Origin: Nageia nagi
Lineage: Eukaryota; Pinophyta
Length of the DNA: 64,000 nucleotides
Direction of reading: 5' to 3'
Assembly (NCBI GenBank): GCA_050084985.1
Contig: JBITNC010000002.1
Location: forward strand, 36,952,001 to 37,016,000
In this document: in pieces, positions 11,802-23,689 of the stretch
Layout: every line of letters starts with the position of its first letter
Position numbering within the stretch: the first letter of the stretch is position 1
The notes under the pieces: model-generated
Seen by the model: only the letters and a program-made list of their open reading frames with translations
The model's database searches: none
What the model was told of the DNA's origin: nothing
Position numbers and translations under genes: made by a program

Positions 11802-13826
11802 TGAAATATCTTATTTTCTAATACAAAATAGAACTCTTATTTAATACTAGTTTTTGTTTATAAACAAAATATTACATGTTTAGGCTTGAACAATTTAATA
11901 ACCATTTCATTCAAATATAAATCAAGTGTGAAACTTTACATTTTTACAATGTTTAACATTCATACCAATACAAAGGTAATCACATTTTTTATATAATTAT
12001 TAAACATAACAATATATTCCTTTAAAACATAATGAAGGAAAATAAATACACATTTCTATTACAAAATTTGACATATGTTTAGATATAAAAGTATATCTCA
12101 TTTTCATCAAGTATATGCATGAATAATTTCCCTTTACAAATTATTAAAAAAAAAATAACTTATTAGTATAAAATTATATTTCCATACTAAGCCTCCATTT
12201 TCTTCACCATCCTCAAACTTTCTTGTACCATTCCTGACCTACTAACCACTTTTGAGATAAGTAATTTTTTAGGATTAGAACCAAATATTCAAATGAGATG
12301 CATAAATAATTAAAACTTATGCATTACTATTATTTTTCAAACAAGATATGTATGACACAATTTTCAACAATCATATGATACATACTTGGTATGATATAGA
12401 ATTCAAATTTGATGCACTCTTAGCACTCATGCATCCTACAATGCACAAATATCAGTTATGCATCAAATAAATATTATCAACATTAGAATCATTATAATTA
12501 ATTTGTGAGCTCATCATCTTACAATGCCTCCTTGTTCAAATATATAAAATAATATTACAAATATAATCAAGTGATATACATAAGATCAAGAATAGAACAA
12601 GAATCATATAAATCTTAATTCCTAGATTAAAGTTGTATAATCAAATCATTTTCAAAAAATTCAATAATCATTAGTTAATACTCATACCTTGTTTCATTAG
12701 CATACTACCCTATGCCAATGAATACTCCTCATCCTTTCTTAACAATCCACTCTTAAACCAACTTGTTTAAGAATGCTTCCAAATCAATAGGCCATTCATA
12801 ACTTACCTAAAATACATTTTTTTGATTTGAAAACATACACCCATAACTTATAATTCACATTCATTAACTACTCTATGGATGATGTCTTCATGTTCTCTTT
12901 TCTTCATTAAAAAATATAGACATACATGTAACATCAAGACAAGAATCAAGGACCTATCATTGTAGCATACTTCCCTATGCCAAAAAGATATATCAACCTT
13001 TAATTCTTCACATATTCAACTACACAATTATTATACTTACTTTCGTAATAAGGTATCCAAAAGTATACATTGTGCCTTATTATAAAACTTCTCTTAGTAA
13101 ACACTTTTACCCATAATAAATCATAAAATATAGTTTGTTAATGAGGATAATCAGATATTGAAAATTTACCTTTCCCAATATTATGATCATATCCATATTC
13201 ATGCATATAATATTTAGAAGTTTATATATTTATAGCATTGTGAATACTTCATTTGTGTCACATATTCACCTTATGCTAACAATCCTTAGCTTATTTAGAT
13301 CAAAAGAATTCATTCCATATATGCTTCTTTGCATAAAAATGCTTCTATAATCAAATAATAACAAATGAATAATATCAAAATAATGTAATAATTTTTTAAT
13401 TCCATCATAAAGATCACACATTTTAAGAATTATATATTATTTTCATAAATATTATAACCATGTCATGATTAAATATCCTACTTGATGTTATGATGATAAT
13501 AAATTAATATCATAAAAGGATATCATATCATTTAACAATTATTTGGTCTAATAATATTATAGGTTAATTTAAATCAAACTATGATATAAACTTAACATTA
13601 ACATATTAACCTTTGTAATTTATTTATAGCTCAAAATTTTATTTGAACATATTAATCTTACAAGCTTAAGTTATTGACATAGAATAACATTTAACTATGT
13701 CATTTTAAGTCACAATTATTCTTTTAAGTATTTAATTTTTTTGCCTAAATATTTAATCTCCATTAAATATTTTTTTTGAATGATTAAACTTTATAATAAT
13801 AAAATCTTAAATCATACAAATGTAAA
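11802..13826. other. AT-rich stretch without genes; two degenerate ~265-bp repeats
   Basis: No ORF worth calling. Two similar patches, near 12585-12730 and 12925-12985, share 'ATCAAGAxxAGAA' followed by 'TAGCATACTxCCCTATGCCAA'. They suggest a diverged direct repeat of about 265 bp, with perhaps a weaker third trace near 13260. Otherwise I see only AT-rich sequence. Confidence 0.4.
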
Positions 13827-14779
13827 ATGAATGGAAAATATCACATCCCCTACACAACCACATACAACAATAAAAGGATACATCAACTACACACTACTCG
13901 ATACATGGTAGGATTTAAAAAAGCCACCTCACATCATGGCATAAAAAAACAAAAAAGCCATTGTAACTTATGGCACAAAAACCAATCCATAGGGACACCA
14001 AAATATGCATTAAACCCACATAAATCATCATGCAATGTAATAAGTACTCATGATAAAGATAGCTACTGCCAGCATTTAATCATTGGCAGGAAGAGGAGAG
14101 GTGTTAGCTAGTGGCATGGGCACCAAGGGAATTTCCTTAAAGTTCTTATTGACATGATCATGTGCATTAACTTCCTCATTATGCTTCCAAATGTTACATG
14201 AGATATGTGGCTAGTGGGTTTCATCAAGTGTATCCCAAATTTCCTTCCAATTAGAATCAATATTAGTTGTGGGTTTAATGGTAGCAAAAGATATTGAAAC
14301 CCATCCATCCAAAACTTCCTCCTCCTCATTTGGAGTGGAATACCATCCACTACCACTAGGAATTAATGTCCATACACTACCTTCACCTTTAGTCTAGTCA
14401 CCCCTTCCATCATTAGTATGATCTCCCTAGCCTTCATTATGATGTGGGGAAACCAAATGATTATCCCATCCCAAGCAATGCCAAGGGGATGTTGGTTGAT
14501 AATATCTCATTTGAGCATGCATCATTGGAAAGAAAGGGGCTCCATTTTCTAGCTGTGGCCTCTAAACTACATGTGAGGAGCTTCAATCTTGCTCCTAAAG
14601 TGGCTTGCGATGATGCTGTATTGAGCATGATTACTCTAGGAGAGAGGTTTATAGTTGAACCTAGCTAATAGAACATGGACATCCCACTAAGGAGCTCTTA
14701 GAGGTGCTTCACTTCCAAATCTACCTTATTGACTTGATTAGTAATCTAGAACTAGATATCATGAAACACAATTATCTTA
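13827..14779. other. Unrecognised less AT-rich stretch next to LINE 3' end
   Basis: Short ORFs exist on both strands (13827-14111 +, 14444-14668 +, 14108-14356 -) but none resembles a family I know. Because the LINE runs right to left, this stretch lies downstream of its ORF2 and may contain its 3' region. No poly-A/T tail marks a clear end. I assign no function. Confidence 0.3.
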
Positions 14780-15073
14780 TTAGCTAGCAAAATAATCCAC
14801 AAAAGGTAGCTTGCTAGAAAAAATGACTACATTTTTTTCTTTCCATAAATGAAAAAGAATTCTAATTATGAACATATTCCAAAAATCTTCTAGCTTTTCA
14901 GAAAAATCTAAAGGATCCCCAAGAAGATTATCTAACCATGTTAATGATTTCTTTAGAAATGTGTGAAAAAAGGACTCCATCCACAACCAACCTTTTTTGG
15001 CTTTTTTGCAAAGCCAAAAAAGGTGTATAAAGGTTTCCTCTGAATTACAAAAGGGACAAGATGAATTTTCCAT
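14780..15073 (-). pseudogene. LINE zf-RVT domain remnant
   Basis: The 97-codon open reading starts 'CPFCNSEETFIHLFWLCKKA', which has the C-x2-C-x(n)-H-x4-C layout of the zf-RVT domain at the C-terminus of plant LINE ORF2 proteins. The 'WLWMESFF' and 'LWKEKN' stretches that follow are also usual for the family. It is the best-preserved part of this LINE. Confidence 0.8.
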
Positions 15074-15784
15074 AACTAGATGCTTTAGAAGGTGTCCTAT
15101 TGGAAGACCTTTAAAAATTTGGTTGCAACTTCAAGTTCTCTTGAGAAGAGAGATGATTCCATCTTTCATTGAGATTAGGCACCATAAAAAGGTTTAGCAA
15201 CAACCAATTGTATCTTATCTTTATTGAGTATGAAAGAAAAGGAACATATTTAAACCATTTCCATTCTATCCACCATGGATATTGGGCATGCTAATCCATC
15301 TTAGGCCAAAGGATGAAAGGTATATAATTAAGTTCAAAATCATATGTTTCCTTATCCTTGGACTATGGCAAAATTTATCTTTGAAAATATCTTAGGGAAT
15401 TCAAATTTTGGAATTTTGGTCAAAAAATCTTACACAGAGGTAATGCCTTTTTTATAAAATCTTTTACCCCTAATCCATTGAAAGATAGCTTAAGGCATAT
15501 TCTGAAACTTAATGATGATATACCACCAAATATTAAGATGAGAAAGAACTATGCCTTTGCTCTTTCCACCCCCTTTCCAAATAAGCCATGGTTTGACAAC
15601 TTCTCAGGCTTTATATTCTTTTGATAACAAAAGAACCATTAATTTATATAGGGATAGGGGTGATAATAATGGATGGAAAATCCTTATCTCTAGCAATTAA
15701 AAATACCCATTCCTCTAGAGTGCTTAAGAAGATAACATAATTCCCATGCAACTTAGTGAAAGCCATTTTTTCTTTATTATTGGC

Positions 15785-16950
15785 CTATAAAAAATATCTG
15801 AGAAGCTTTTTCATCTTCTTATAATATGCTTGGGAGGGGACCCAACAAGATGAATAATAAACATGAGTGGAGGTAAGGAATTTAGAACAAATTTGAAATT
15901 TCCCTTTCAATGAAAGCTTTTTAGAAATATAGTAAGAATTTTTTTTTCCCACTCTTTGAATCACATGAGACCATAAATGGGTTGAGGTGGCTTGGAAATA
16001 AAAGGGAATACCTAATAATTTGAACACTTGTCTTGGTTGAATTCATTACCATTGATATTGTAAAGCTAATTAGGAAAATCTATCATAGACTATCTATAAC
16101 AAGAAGTTTTTTCCATTAAATACTAGAGCTAGAAGCTTTGCAGAATGTGTCCAAACAAGAGAAAGCTTATAATATAGAATATTGATCTTCCCTCAAAGTG
16201 AGGAAAGAATCATATGTAAAGTGACCATTGTGAGCTACCCTTGGTTTCGAGGAAAAGAGATTCCATGGAGACTCCCTTGGGAGGCACTAGAAGCAAGAAG
16301 ATAGCCAAATGCTTCAAAAACTAAGACACAAAGAGAGGGAGCTAAAGGGAAACCTTGTCTAACTGATATGTGCAACCCAAAAGGAATCATCTAATTACCA
16401 TCAAGGGTAATAACTATTGAAGAATTAGAGAAAAGCATCTTAACTGAAGTAATGAAACCAAGTCCAAAGCTAAGATCTTGGAGCATTGTAAGAATAAAAG
16501 ACCACTCAATTTTATTATATGCTCTCTCAAAAATAATTTTTACAAATAAGGCATTTTTATAAGAAGCCAAAGCCCATTTCATATCTTCCCAAAATGTAAT
16601 GACATTGTCAAGAATGTATTGACTCTGAAAAAAGCTAATTTTTTTTAGGCAAAATATTTGAGGCAAAAAAAGTCTAAGTATTAAAGCTAAGACTTTGGCT
16701 ATGATTAATTTTGTAGCTAACATTTAGTAAAGTGATACATCTCCAAATAGTGATAAGCTTAGGATTTCCAAACTTGGGGATGAGCTTAATATTTTCTTTA
16801 TTTATAATATCCATCAATGAGCTAGTGGCAAAGGCTTCATGATAGACACACAAATGTATGGGCTAACCACATCTTAGAATTTCTTGTAAAATTCATAAGG
16901 GAAACCATCAAGTCTAGGAGCTTTCTCATTCGCCATACATGAAAGAGCCT
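15785..16950 (-). pseudogene. LINE reverse transcriptase domain remnant
   Basis: The upstream part (16391-16723) contains 'SQYILDNVITFWEDM' and 'FVKIIFERAYNKIEWSFI', matching the RT palm of plant L1 elements. In that motif the catalytic Asp of the usual 'KLDFxKAYD' is replaced by Glu, and the following Asp by Asn. The downstream part (15785-16027) contains 'LLGIPFYF' and 'KLSLKGKFQICSKFLTS', matching the 'YLGIPL...LSxGGRxxLIKSVL' block. The middle, including the YxDD region (about 16040-16390), is too broken to read. Confidence 0.75.
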
Positions 16951-17760
16951 ACTAGAGATCCTCAATAGTGAGCAAGCGATTACAATCCTCTTTCTGAGAG
17001 CTAAAGAGTTTGATAGGGACAACTCTGCAACATTTTGCTAAGGATTATTATCTTTCCAAAGTAAGGGGTTATGAGGTGAAGACTTGTTGGTAATGCTTAA
17101 CAAAGGCATGAGAAATACTAGGAGGGTATGTAATTATCTCATATGCATTCATAATGGCCTTGAATTGAGCAGTCATTCTAGGTGACCTTAATCTTTGAAA
17201 GAATTATTTAGTGACCTTATCCCCAATAGGAAGCCAATGAATTTGGGCTCAAATCTGAGCCCCTTTAGCTTCACAAAGCTCAACTTTTATTAACTCATGT
17301 CTTACTACAACAATATGCTCTTGAAGTTGAGTAATCCAAGGATTGGATTCTAATTGAAGAGAAGTATGAGCATACTCATTTTTGAGTGCATTGTTAGAGT
17401 GCTTATGAATTTCAGCAAGCTTGACTTCCAGTATTCTAAGAATCAATTTTTTTTCTAAAGATAACATCATTCCACCATTCAATTCACCCTATGGCTCCAA
17501 CAGGTTATGGAACCAAGTTCCTGACCTTGTAAATATGAGCAATAATAGTAGGGTGATATAGAAAAGAGACATTAAGATAAAAATATGAATGAAAGATTCT
17601 AAGATAGTATTGTGAAAAAAATTGGCAAATGATTAGAAATGGTATTACCTAGAATAACATGGAAAAGGGGGAATTGGAGGAAGTATACTAGAAAGAATCT
17701 AAAATGCTCAGAGAGCATGGCTCTATCTAATCTTTTGAGGACTCTAGCTCCCTACCTAAA

Positions 17761-18246
17761 TATTTAAATCACTATTAAATACTTTTACTTCTATGAACTT
17801 AATTTTTTAAGTACAAATCAATTGAGTATTTTAATGATTATTTTCCATATAATAAATCTATTATTAAAAAAAATAATACATTTATTATACAACCTTCACA
17901 ATCCTTATTTGTTATAATAACCATAATATTTAATTAAATATTTAAATTTTCAATTAAATACTTAATTACCTTAATTTTTTTTTAAAATAATATAATCCTT
18001 CTATTTTTTTGATGAAACCACTCTTGCAAGTCAATTTCTTAGAATTAGATTTTGTGTTTGAGGGGTTCTCTTCCGTAAAATTTATCCAAGATTCACACTT
18101 GACTTCATCCACACCAACATGGTCACCTATCAATTGGACTTACATATCTACATGATGTGAGGGGGGAGAGTTTTGAACTTGGGACCTCCCTTTTTCAACT
18201 TGAGAGTTTTATCTTCCCACTCCTCTCCAACTCCCCTCACATCATT
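17761..18246. other. Gene-less AT-rich gap before the Gypsy 5' LTR
   Basis: AT-rich to about 18000. Then follows a stretch with 'TTGAACTTGGGACCTCC' near 18174-18190, a phrase often seen in plant dispersed repeats. No ORF or known domain is seen. Confidence 0.35.
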
Positions 18247-18970
18247 TGATCCAAATTGGATCATGTGTCAAGTTATCTTTTTAGGAGAAATACTCATTCT
18301 AGAGGTATATGTGCTTGGAGATAGATTGAAGACCAAAATTTGAAGTTTTTTGGCATTAGTTTTAGGCATCCAGTGATGTGCAAATTGCTATTTTTAGGTT
18401 GCTAACGACATGCACCTTGATGAGTCAGTAGGGGCGTTTAAAGACATATTGGAGTTTCAAGAGATTAAGCAGTTTAGGTTCCTTAGATAATATTTTAGAG
18501 TGTTTTGGAGGCTTATTTAGTAACTTATCTTATTATTTATACTTAATTGGAGAGGATTGTAGAGTTTTAGGATTTTAGACTTGTAATAGTTTGAAGCAAG
18601 ACCAAGAGTCATGCTAGAATTGTTGTAGTTCTAAGATTATTTCTTCTTGTTGTAGGATATTGTAGTAATTATAGGAGATTGTATTGTCATTGTATTGATG
18701 GTATTTCTGTATGCATGTAATATTGTAATATCCATAGACAATGAGAAGAGAAGGCTCTAATTCCATGTTGGATTAGCCCACATTGGGTGAACCAGGGTAA
18801 AATCATTGTGTTGATCTTATTGTGTATTTGAGATTGCTATTTTATAATTCACATTGTGCAATTTTTAAATTTATTTACAATTTGTATGATATCATAATGG
18901 TTAACTATTATCATTCGAATCTATAAGTGAGGATTCAAGTATGCTATAAGCATTTAGTGATTATGGATCA
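18247..18970 (+). repeat. Gypsy 5' LTR
   Basis: Aligns end to end with 23690-24416, with scattered substitutions and small indels. Shared landmarks include 'GACATGCACCTTGATGAGTCAGTAGGGGC' (around 18408 and 23851) and 'TGTATGCATGTAATATTGTAAT'. It contains the reverse complement of the 'GGTTCACCCAATGT' motif found at 54-67. Confidence 0.9.
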
Positions 18971-18972
18971 CA

Positions 18973-18984
18973 TGGTATCAGAGC
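18973..18984 (+). promoter_or_regulatory. Gypsy primer-binding site (tRNA-iMet)
   Basis: TGGTATCAGAGC is an exact match to the plant initiator tRNA-Met 3' end complement, two bases after the LTR's terminal CA. Confidence 0.9.
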
Positions 18985-19079
18985 TTGTGTGCATCAAATT
19001 TGGGGCCAAAATTTTGGGTATTTCAAGCCACCAATGATGTATTTTTTTATGTTTAAGAGGAGATATCAAAGACCAAAAT

Positions 19080-20140
19080 TAATTCCAGAGGATCCTAAGA
19101 ATGGTTATAAGGGTAGAGAAATTGAAATGGATAATGCAAAGGAGAAAAATCTACTATTCATACCATGAAGGATACTAATTTTAAAAGGAGATTCTTGGCA
19201 ATGGAGAATCATTTGGCTCATTTGGTTGAGTTGTTGGCTATTAGAGTAAATGTGAATATCAATAAAAGATATCATGATATAGTTGGGATACTTGGTTCAT
19301 CATCTTTATCAAATAGAGTTCCATTCAAGGTGGAGGCCAAAGTGGACATTCCTACTTTTGGAAGAGAGGTTGATGCAGAAAAGGTGAACAATTGGCTAAA
19401 ATAATTCGAGGTTTATTTTCAAATTCATGGTGTTGTAAATGATGTTGATAAAATCTCTTTTGATAAATTAAATATGAGTGGGCATGCTTTATTTTGGTGG
19501 AAAAGCCATGTAGAAATTCTTAATCATGAACACTTATCAAAAATATCTTCTTGGAATGAATTTAAGGAGTTGTTAAGAGATCAATTTTATCTATTAGGAC
19601 ATCATAATAAACAATTGATGAAATAGTAATTCTTTATATAATAAAGAGAGAAAAATGTTCAAGAATACACTACAAAATTTAGGAAACAAGCTACTTTACT
19701 TGGGGTTTCACTAAAAGATCCTTAAACTTTAATGAAGTACATTGGAGGTTTACATAGTCATTTGCAAAAGACTATCATGTTGTTTACTCCTACTAATCTT
19801 GATCAAGTGTGTGTGCAAGAATAATACTTAGAGGAGGATGGTAAATAAAGGAGACAATATATATGATGAATCTAAGAAGGTTTCTAATTCAAGGGAAGGG
19901 CAAGAAAAAGGTAAATCTCAAGATAAAGACAAAGGTAAGCAAGAAACTAAGACCAATAATATTTCAAAGAAAGAAGGTGATGGTAGAAATTGTAGTCATT
20001 GTGATAAATATGGTCATGTTGATGATAAATATTGGAAATTACATTCATATAAGCATAAGAATAAGGAGAAAACTAATGCTATGGTTCTTAGATGTGATGA
20101 TATTGAGGGAAGTTTAGATGTTGATGAGAGAATAAATTGT
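19080..20140 (+). pseudogene. Gypsy gag remnant
   Basis: The reading from about 19165 contains 'VEAKVDIPTFGREVDAEKVNNWLK', followed after a stop (19402) by 'FEVYFQIHGV', 'ALFWWKSHVE' and 'WNEFKELLRDQFYLLG'. This is the classic Retrotrans_gag capsid order. A new open stretch (19838-20386) is Lys/Glu-rich and then has a zinc knuckle 'CSHCDKYGHVDDKYWKLH' at 19991-20044. The last cysteine of CCHC is Tyr (codon 20030-20032). Stops at 19402 and 19624 break the capsid. The role would be RNA packaging. Confidence 0.8.
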
Positions 20141-20560
20141 TCAGCCATTCAAAAGGTTAAGGAACCTCAAGAAATTGAAGAACAAAGGATTCAATTATTC
20201 CACCTCAAAATCCAAATCAAGAAAACCAAGGTAGATTCCATTGTTGATCTAGGTTCTCAAGCAAATTTGATTTCTGAGACTATGGTAAGTAATTTGGGAA
20301 TGGAAACTTTCAACCATCCAAATCGATATCTTTTGGGTTGGGTGCATCCAATGCTAGTTTGTAAGTCACTAAGCAATGTAAGTTGAAATTTTCCATTTGT
20401 ACAAAGTACATTGATAAAGTTATGGTTGATGTTGTTCATTTAGACATTTGTGGTGTTATTCTTGGTAACCCTTATATGTGGGATAGAGATGGCATTTATT
20501 ATAGAAGATTAAACAAATTGTGATTGGTGAAAGATGGAAAGATGTTTCTAGCTAGTGCAC
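20141..20560 (+). pseudogene. Gypsy aspartic protease remnant
   Basis: 'VDSIVDLGSQANLIS' at about 20230-20274 is the retropepsin active-site loop. It reads Asp-Leu-Gly where the family normally has Asp-Ser/Thr-Gly (Leu codon CTA at 20249-20251). The reading stays open to 20386 and then breaks. 'VHLDICGVILGNPYMWDRDG'-like text near 20435-20490 is the expected C-terminal flap/helix region in another frame. Confidence 0.7.
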
Positions 20561-20819
20561 ATAAAAGCATGAAAAAACTACCTTTGGTAATTGCTAGTTA
20601 GGTAAAATGTCTTATAAATGCTTCTAAAAAGTTTATTCTAATCATGGTGAAAATAGGAGCCTTGGGTGAGGCAAATTTCATGCTATTAATTGCATGCAAT
20701 ACTGATTTTAGGCTACTAGTAGTGTGTAAAAGAGAGGAACATATGCAAAAATTAGTTTAAGAGTTTACTAACTTATTTGCAGAGCCATAGGGATTACCTC
20801 ATATGTGAGATATGCAATA

Positions 20820-21440
20820 TGATATTTAGTTGTTAGTTGATTCTTCATTGCCCAACATAGCTTTGTATCGAAAATTAGTTTTAGAGCAAGGGGAGATAAG
20901 AAGGTAGATTTAGGAGTTGGTTGATCAAAGTGTGATCAAACCAAGTACATCTCCATGTGAATCACCTATTATTTTGGTTCCCAAGAAGGATAAAACTTGG
21001 AGAATATGCATTGATTATAGAGCACTAAATAAAATCTCCATAAAAAATCACTATCCTTTGCCTTGGATAGATGATCTTTTGGATTAGTTGCAAGGGGTAA
21101 TATTCTTCACAAAATTGGACTTGAGGAGTGGATATCACCAAGTTAGAATCAAGGAGGAGGAAATTTGGAAGACTACTTTCAAGATAAGACAAGGCCTATT
21201 TGAGTGGCTTGTTTTGCTGTTTGGTTTGTGTAATGCACCAGCCACTTTCATGAGGTTAATGGATGATGTACTTCATCTATTTATTGATTTTTTTTTGTAT
21301 ACTTGGATGATATTCTTGTTTATAGTTCTAATTAGGAAGAACATGTTGTACATATTAGAAAACTATTTCAAAATTTGCATAGGGAGAAGTTGTTATTGAA
21401 ACATTCAAAATGTGAGTTTGGAAAATAATCTTTGATGTAT
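20820..21440 (+). pseudogene. Gypsy reverse transcriptase remnant
   Basis: RT blocks run in order: '[21 protein letters not shown]' (about 20930-20992), '[13 protein letters not shown]', '[16 protein letters not shown]' (21100-21150), '[21 protein letters not shown]' and the catalytic 'YLDDIL' at 21300-21317. The last box is out of frame with the preceding ORF, most simply through a slip in the T-run at 21287-21296. Stops at 20908 and 21087 also interrupt. Otherwise the catalytic residues are intact. It would copy element RNA into DNA. Confidence 0.85.
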
Positions 21441-22230
21441 TTGGGCCATGTTATTGGTCATGGACAACTTAAGATAGATCCTAGTAAAGTAAGTGCTATA
21501 GTAGATTGGCCAAGGCCATCTAATGTAACTAAAGTAACAAGTTTCTTAGGTGCTATCCAATACTTGAGAAATTTTATTATTGATTTTTCTCATATTACTT
21601 CACCTTTACATGATGTAACTAAAAAGAGGTAAGTTTTCCAATGGTGAAACAAAAACAAACATATTTTGATACTTTGAAGAAAAAGATTATTAGTGCACCT
21701 ATGCTAGCACTTCCTAATTTGCAGAAGCCATTTACAGTGGATACTGATGCAAGTAACTATGCCATGGGAGCCATTTTGATGCAAGAAGGTAAACCAATTT
21801 GTATCATTTTGAAAGTTTCATGGGGCTATTTTGAATTATCCTACTTATGATAAGGAAATGTATGCATTGGTTCAAGTTGTTAAAAATTGGAAACATTTAC
21901 TTAACAAGAAAAGAAATAATCATTCATACTGATCATAAACCATTAAAGTATTTTCAAACTCAATCAAAATTGCAACAAACTAGACACTATAAATGGATGA
22001 GTTTTCTACAACAATTTCATATAGTGATCAAGCATAAGAAAGGAACACAAAATAAAGTTACTGACATGCTTTTTAGATTGCTTGTAACTATAGATTCCAT
22101 GCCATTAGCAGTGTGTAGTACTAATTGTGGGCCATTAGTAGTATGCAAACAAGGTCTAGTGAGTTCCCTCTTAGTGCTGAAATTTCTTCCTTTTCTATTT
22201 ATGTCATTTTTAGAGGCATATGTGTAGAAT
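21432..22230 (+). pseudogene. Gypsy RNase H domain remnant
   Basis: 'YLGHVIGHGQLKIDPSKVSAI' and 'FLGAIQYLRNFI' (21438-21590) form the RT connection. Then 'FTVDTDASNYAMGAILMQ' (21731-21785), '[19 protein letters not shown]' and '[16 protein letters not shown]' (about 21917-21965) are RNase H blocks with their acidic residues in place. 'IVIKHKKGTQNKVTDMLFRL' closes the domain. At least three frame changes separate the pieces. Confidence 0.8.
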
Positions 22231-22289
22231 ACTAACTTCAAAGAAGTGTATGAGTAGTTATTTTCATCTAGGTCCAAGTATGAGGATTT

Positions 22290-23190
22290 AGATGAATATC
22301 ATTGCAAAATGGACTTATTTATCATTTTAATGCATTATATGTACCTATAGGGGAAAGAATTGGACTAATTAGAGAAGCATGGACTTCAAAGATTGTAGAA
22401 CATTTTGGGGTTGGAAAGATATTGTACAATTTGCAAAGGTATGTATATTGGCCAAAGATGCAAGATCAAGTTGTCAAGTACATAAGGGGGTGTTCTTTAT
22501 GTTGCACTAGCAAGCCAAGTAACAAGAAATTAAGTTTGTATCAACTACTTCCAATACCTTCACATCCATGGGAGTGTATCTTAATGGATTTTGTGGGAGG
22601 ATTTCCTATGAATAAGAAGGGTCATGACTATTTATTTATTGTTGTAGATAGATTTAGCAAGATGTGTGTTTAGATTCCTTGTAAAAATACTCTAAGAAGA
22701 CAAGATGTTGCAAATTTATTCTTTTCTCATGTTTGGATTCATTTTGGATTGCCTAATTCCATTATTTCAGATAGAGATAGTAGATTTTTGGGCAAGTTTT
22801 GGATGTTTTTGTGAGAAAACATGGATACAAGGTTGAAGAGGAGTACTGCCTTTCATCCTCAAATGGATGGACAAGCTAAGGTGGTAAATAGGATAGTAGT
22901 TAAGCACTTGAGGGGTTATTATGTCAAACATACTAAGTCTTGGGATTAACATCTTGAATATATACAACATGCATACAATAGGGAAATTCATTCTTACATT
23001 AATTAGATTCCTTTGATACTTGTTTTGGTTATTTACCACCTTCAACTTTTGATTATGTGTTTGGGAAGCAAAGGGATGAAGAAGATTCACTTGAGAAAGT
23101 GGAAAAGCAAGCTAAAAAATTTGTTGAAAAGATTAGGCAAATTCATTCGAAAGTCCAAGAGTAACTTGAGACAAGCCAAGACAAGTACAA
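22290..23190 (+). pseudogene. Gypsy integrase remnant
   Basis: The open part 22302-22673 has the HHCC-like region ('GRIL'-type 'GVGKILYNLQRYVYWPKM', 'CSLCCTSKPSNKK') and the start of the catalytic core ('WECILMDFVGGFPMNKKGHDYLF'). After a stop at 22672, 'HFGLPNSIISDRDSRFLGKFW' (about 22741-22803) gives the second catalytic Asp. 'STAFHPQMDGQAKVVNRIV' (22848-22905) is the segment with the expected glutamate region, where 'TE' is read as 'AK'. The catalytic Glu thus seems lost. Further stops follow. Confidence 0.8.
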
Positions 23191-23191
23191 G

Positions 23192-23620
23192 ATGAGAAAT
23201 GAAAAATATAGAGTTGACCATAAGTTTCATGTAGGAGACCATGTTTGGTTGCATCTTAGTAAGGAGAGATTGCAAGTACAAGCCAAGAAGTTGAAAACTA
23301 TAAGGTATGGACCATTTGAGATTGTGGAGCAAGTAAGTGAGAATGCTTTTAGATTATACCTTCTAGAATATATGAACACCTATTCAATTGTGAATGTTGA
23401 GCATTTGAAATTGTATGAGCCATCTATGTTGATTGAAGATGAAGCAGGTTTAGATCAAATTTTACCATATCTTGATGAATTATCTCCTAATACTATGGAT
23501 GAACTCAAGGAGGATTCCATGTTACAAAAGAAGATTCATGCTATAAGAAGAGGTGAGACAGAGCTATGGTTGGTTGGATTGAAAGGATAAAATCCTAATA
23601 AAGCCAAGTGGATGGATAGG
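23192..23620 (+). pseudogene. Gypsy integrase C-terminal tail (GPF / chromodomain-like)
   Basis: This open reading of 132 codons contains 'FHVGDHVWLHLSKERLQ' and 'KKLKTIRYGPFEIVEQV', the GPY/F module of Gypsy integrases. It continues with 'EYMNTYSIVNVEHLKLYEPSM' and ends 'RRGETELWLVGLKG' before a stop at 23588. The last part corresponds to the short chromodomain-like targeting tail of some chromoviruses. I cannot confirm a true chromodomain. It is the longest intact piece of this element. Confidence 0.75.
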
Positions 23621-23680
23621 TCTATATTTGGGGAGTTGTATCCTTATTTATGCATTTATGGGATTGAATGCTTCTCCATT

Positions 23681-23689
23681 GGAGAGGTA
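23681..23689 (+). promoter_or_regulatory. Gypsy polypurine tract
   Basis: GGAGAGG directly before the 3' LTR start at 23690 is the likely plus-strand primer. It is short, so the exact limits are uncertain. Confidence 0.5.

Larger units (their letters stand above)
14780..17760 (-). mobile_element. L1-like LINE, ORF2 remnant (minus strand)
   Basis: Read on the minus strand the order is: the end of an endonuclease-like region (about 17760-17500); a linker ending near 'AQI' (17249-17482); the N-terminal RT block with 'LDGFPYEFYKKF' (about 16920-16880, next to a frameshift); the RT core (16391-16723); the RT C-terminal block (15785-16027); and a reverse-transcriptase zinc-binding domain (14780-15073). 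This is the standard order of plant L1-type ORF2, a protein for target-primed reverse transcription. Frames are broken throughout. No ORF1 or poly-A tail is identified. Confidence 0.75.

Noticed and set aside
14444-14668. 74-codon plus ORF as a host gene next to the LINE
   Set aside because: No recognisable motif, the opposite strand is equally open nearby, and it lies in the probable LINE 3' region.
22017-22277. Minus-strand ORF over the Gypsy RNase H region
   Set aside because: Shadow of the plus-strand retroelement text, which carries the recognisable domain blocks.
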